From the NCBI GenBank assembly GCA_021775195.1, contig JAJFIG010000528.1:1-7574 (forward strand): DNA of 7,574 bases. Reading direction: 5' to 3'. The notes beneath the pieces were generated by a model, which was given only the letters and a program-made list of their open reading frames with translations, did not search any database and was not told where the DNA came from. Origin of the DNA: Rhodospirillales bacterium. GTDB taxonomy: Bacteria > Pseudomonadota > Alphaproteobacteria > Rhodospirillales > 2-02-FULL-58-16. Of the stretch, positions 5,833 through 7,574 are shown in pieces. How positions within the stretch are numbered: position 1 is the first letter of the stretch; each line of letters begins with the position of its first letter. The translations under genes were made by a program, and so were the position numbers.

Positions 5833-6975
5833 ATGGCGATGTTCGCCAGGAAGAACGGAGAAACCCCTTACCGCCCCCGTATGCTGGTGCTTCAGTGGCA
5901 CCTCACCGAGCGCTGCAATTTGCGCTGCGCTCATTGCTATCAGGATGGCTATGCCGGCGAGGAACTGAGCCACCAGCAGCTACTGGATATCCTTGGACAA
6001 TATATCGAGTTACTGGACACCTGGCGCAGCCGGAGCCTGACGCCGATCGACGGCCATGTCACCGTCACCGGTGGCGAGCCGTTCGCGCGGCGGGACTTCC
6101 TGGGCCTGCTCGAGGTCTTCGCCGCCCTCGAGGACCGCTTCAGTTTCGCCATTTTGACCAACGGCACCTTCATCGACGCCGCCATGGCGAGCCGTCTGCG
6201 GGACTTGGGGCCGCGATTCGTCCAGGTGAGCATGGAAGGGATCCAGACCACCCATGACGGGATCCGCGGCCCGGGCACCTTCGATCGCACGGTCGAGGCC
6301 ATAAGGCATATGGTCGAAGCCGGTGTCCGGGCGACCATCTCGTTTACCGCCCACCGGCAGAACTTTCGTGAATTTCCCGCGGTCGCCCGGCTGGGCCGCC
6401 AACTCGGTGTATCCAGGGTGTGGGCGGACCGGTTGATTCCCAGCGGCAGCGGCGAAGCCCTGAGCGAGCAGGTTCTGACAATCGAGGAGACCCAGGAGTT
6501 TTTCGAGCTCATGCTACAGGCTCGCGGAGAAGGTAAACGCCGCTGGTTCGGCAGCGGCACCGAAATCTCCATGCACCGGGCGCTCCAGTTCATGGTCGGG
6601 GACGGTAGACCTTACCAATGTGGAGCCGGTGACAGTCTGATCACGGTTCAGCCCAACGGCGATCTCTACCCGTGCCGGCGCATGCCGATTCCAGTCGGCA
6701 ACCTGTTGGAAACGCCCCTGTCGGAGCTCTACTACAGCGCCGACCTGTTCCAGTCCCTGCGCGACCGGAACCACGTCAGCACCGGGTGCGAGAGCTGTTC
6801 CCATGCGGATCGCTGCCGGGGCGGCCTGAAATGCCTGTCCTACGCGGTGACCGGCGATCCCTTCCGCGCCGACCCCGGCTGTTGGCAGGCATCCCTTCCT
6901 CAAGCCCCGGCACCCATCCGCCCACCAGCGAATGCGCCTGAAACATCTGGTGTCCCAGGTGAGGAACACCGGTGA
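5833..6975 (+). CDS. Radical SAM/SPASM peptide maturase
   Basis: A 380-residue cytoplasmic iron-sulfur enzyme. The radical SAM cluster motif is C28, C32 and C35 (CNLRCAHC), followed by GGEP at 80-83. A SPASM-type C-terminal domain supplies C263, C281, C319, C322, C328, C334 and C350; the CX2CX5CX5C spacing is close to the canonical arrangement and would hold auxiliary clusters. Such enzymes install carbon-carbon, thioether or epimerised linkages in ribosomal peptides. It has no PqqD-like domain of its own, so the one in the divergent fusion may serve both enzymes. The start is ATG 5833 behind GGAGAG 5825-5830; ATG 5839 is a possible alternative. It is divergent to the precursor operon. The last 30 residues are Pro/Ala-rich and enter a dispersed repeat read in another frame, suggesting an altered 3' end. 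The NCBIfam family CbpB is one candidate match, named from memory. Confidence 0.93.
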   Translation: MAMFARKNGETPYRPRMLVLQWHLTERCNLRCAHCYQDGYAGEELSHQQLLDILGQYIELLDTWRSRSLTPIDGHVTVTGGEPFARRDFLGLLEVFAALEDRFSFAILTNGTFIDAAMASRLRDLGPRFVQVSMEGIQTTHDGIRGPGTFDRTVEAIRHMVEAGVRATISFTAHRQNFREFPAVARLGRQLGVSRVWADRLIPSGSGEALSEQVLTIEETQEFFELMLQARGEGKRRWFGSGTEISMHRALQFMVGDGRPYQCGAGDSLITVQPNGDLYPCRRMPIPVGNLLETPLSELYYSADLFQSLRDRNHVSTGCESCSHADRCRGGLKCLSYAVTGDPFRADPGCWQASLPQAPAPIRPPANAPETSGVPGEEHR

Positions 6976-7053
6976 GTTAGCCCGCCCGTCAGCAGGCCGG
7001 CAGCGGCAGGCCCCCAACCGGTCATCCGCCAAGGTCTCGACGATGGGTCGGTC
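6939..7053 (+). repeat. Right copy of the diverged direct repeat
   Basis: Block 1 (6939-6961) and block 2 (7018-7053) match 172-194 and 234-269. All seven mismatches in block 2 are transitions. Block 1 lies inside the last codons of the radical SAM gene, which reads it in a different frame from the left-hand gene. A 17-bp length difference separates the blocks in the two copies. See the left copy for the interpretation. Confidence 0.5.
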
Positions 7054-7080
7054 CAATCCCCGAGTTGGAGAACAGCCTGG

Positions 7081-7102
7081 ACCCGTCGCGGGTATTTGAT
7101 TT
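7081..7102 (+). terminator. Rho-independent terminator of the radical SAM gene
   Basis: ACCCG 7081-7085 pairs with CGGGT 7089-7093 around a TCG loop and is followed by ATTTGATTT. It lies about 105 bp after the TGA stop. The stem is short but G/C-rich and the T-rich tail is on the plus strand. The first half, ACCCGTCGCGG, recurs at 7113-7123. Confidence 0.5.
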
Positions 7103-7127
7103 AACGAATTGAACCCGTCGCGGCCGA

Positions 7128-7574
7128 TCAGGCCATCGCGCCGGTTCCCGCGTAGGCCTTCCTGAACGGGTCGCCTTCATCGAAGCGCGTCGGACGATAG
7201 GGCTTGATCGGCAGTATCCGGCTGTCGCCGAAGACCACCCTCTCGGCGACCATCATGCCGATGCAGGGCGCCAGCTTGAAGCCCCCGCCCGAGAGCCCGC
7301 AAACCGCGATCAGGCCATCCTTGCCGGGAAAACCGCCGATGATGGGGTTGCTATCCGGCGAGACATCGTAGCGCCCGGCCCAGTGTGAGGTGATATGCGC
7401 GCCCTCGAGACCCCGGAAGCCGTTCTCGAAATTCCGTAGAAAGTGCCCGGCGCCGTCCCTGGGCAGGCTTTCGTCCATGATCTCCGGATCGGAAACCGGG
7501 TCGCCACGGTTGCTGTCGCCGAACAGCATGCCGCCGTCCTGCGGGCGGGTGTAGCAGACGCCGGGCAGATCGCG
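7128..7574 (-). CDS. FAD-dependent oxidoreductase, DAO family (C-terminal part)
   Basis: The gene runs off the right edge; 148 C-terminal residues are present, with the stop at 7130-7128 (TGA). The pieces HWAGRYDVSPDSNPIIGG and GLSGGGFKLAPCIGMMVAE match the C-terminal substrate- and FAD-binding portion of D-amino-acid/sarcosine/glycine oxidase-type enzymes, which oxidise amines or amino acids with a Rossmann-bound FAD. The glycine-rich GGGFKLAP turn is the typical FAD-contacting loop. The N-terminal GxGxxG motif is outside the window, so the substrate cannot be named. The annotated end is secure because the frame stays open to the window edge. It faces the radical SAM gene, is separated from it by a terminator and a repeat, and is probably not part of the peptide pathway. 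Confidence 0.88.
   Translation of the reverse strand, partial: RDLPGVCYTRPQDGGMLFGDSNRGDPVSDPEIMDESLPRDGAGHFLRNFENGFRGLEGAHITSHWAGRYDVSPDSNPIIGGFPGKDGLIAVCGLSGGGFKLAPCIGMMVAERVVFGDSRILPIKPYRPTRFDEGDPFRKAYAGTGAMA

Noticed and set aside
5949..6593. 214-codon open frame on the minus strand
   Set aside because: Antisense to the radical SAM core; Ser/Arg-rich composition of a shadow frame.
6932..7099. 55-codon open frame starting inside the radical SAM 3' end
   Set aside because: Contains the LKHLVSQVR piece related to the left-edge gene, but has no clear start signal and overlaps a repeat; treated as a repeat remnant.

Overview
The window looks like a high-GC proteobacterial chromosome, most likely an alphaproteobacterium of the Rhodospirillales type. 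This is inferred from codon usage, strong GGAGG-type ribosome binding sites and protein style, not from a marker gene. It holds a compact ribosomal-peptide (RiPP) modification locus of about 6.6 kb between two partial genes that appear unrelated to it.

Layout. Bases 1-209 are the probable 3' end of an unrecognised plus-strand gene. Bases 418-2520 (+) encode a 700-residue fusion of an NTP_transf_5-type nucleotidyltransferase and a class I SAM methyltransferase. It converges, with a 13-bp gap, on 2534-4891 (-), a 785-residue fusion of a DUF692/MNIO iron oxidase, a PqqD-like peptide-binding domain, a short leader-like helical segment and an HprK-related P-loop kinase. Directly upstream of that fusion, in the same orientation and apparently the same operon, lie two near-identical small peptide genes (4932-5138 and 5224-5442, both -). 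Each peptide has a twin-arginine-like leader and the Cys/Gly C-terminus TYHGCGCGG. A 390-bp divergent region with a very AT-rich centre separates them from 5833-6975 (+), a radical SAM/SPASM peptide maturase. A terminator and a diverged repeat follow, then the C-terminal end of a DAO-family FAD oxidoreductase (7128-7574, -).

Proposed working model (inference). The two peptides are substrates. The PqqD-like domain binds the leader; the MNIO domain and the radical SAM enzyme modify Cys, Tyr, His or Gly of the core; the kinase, nucleotidyltransferase and methyltransferase domains supply further tailoring. The leader looks able to serve as a Tat signal with an A-H-A cleavage site, which would release a nine- or thirteen-residue metal-binding-like peptide outside the cytoplasm. 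No dedicated peptidase, transporter or regulator is visible in the window.

The most unusual points are the multi-domain MNIO fusion, the nucleotidyltransferase-methyltransferase fusion, the two precursors that differ only at synonymous sites over 57 codons, and diverged direct repeats that bracket the locus.
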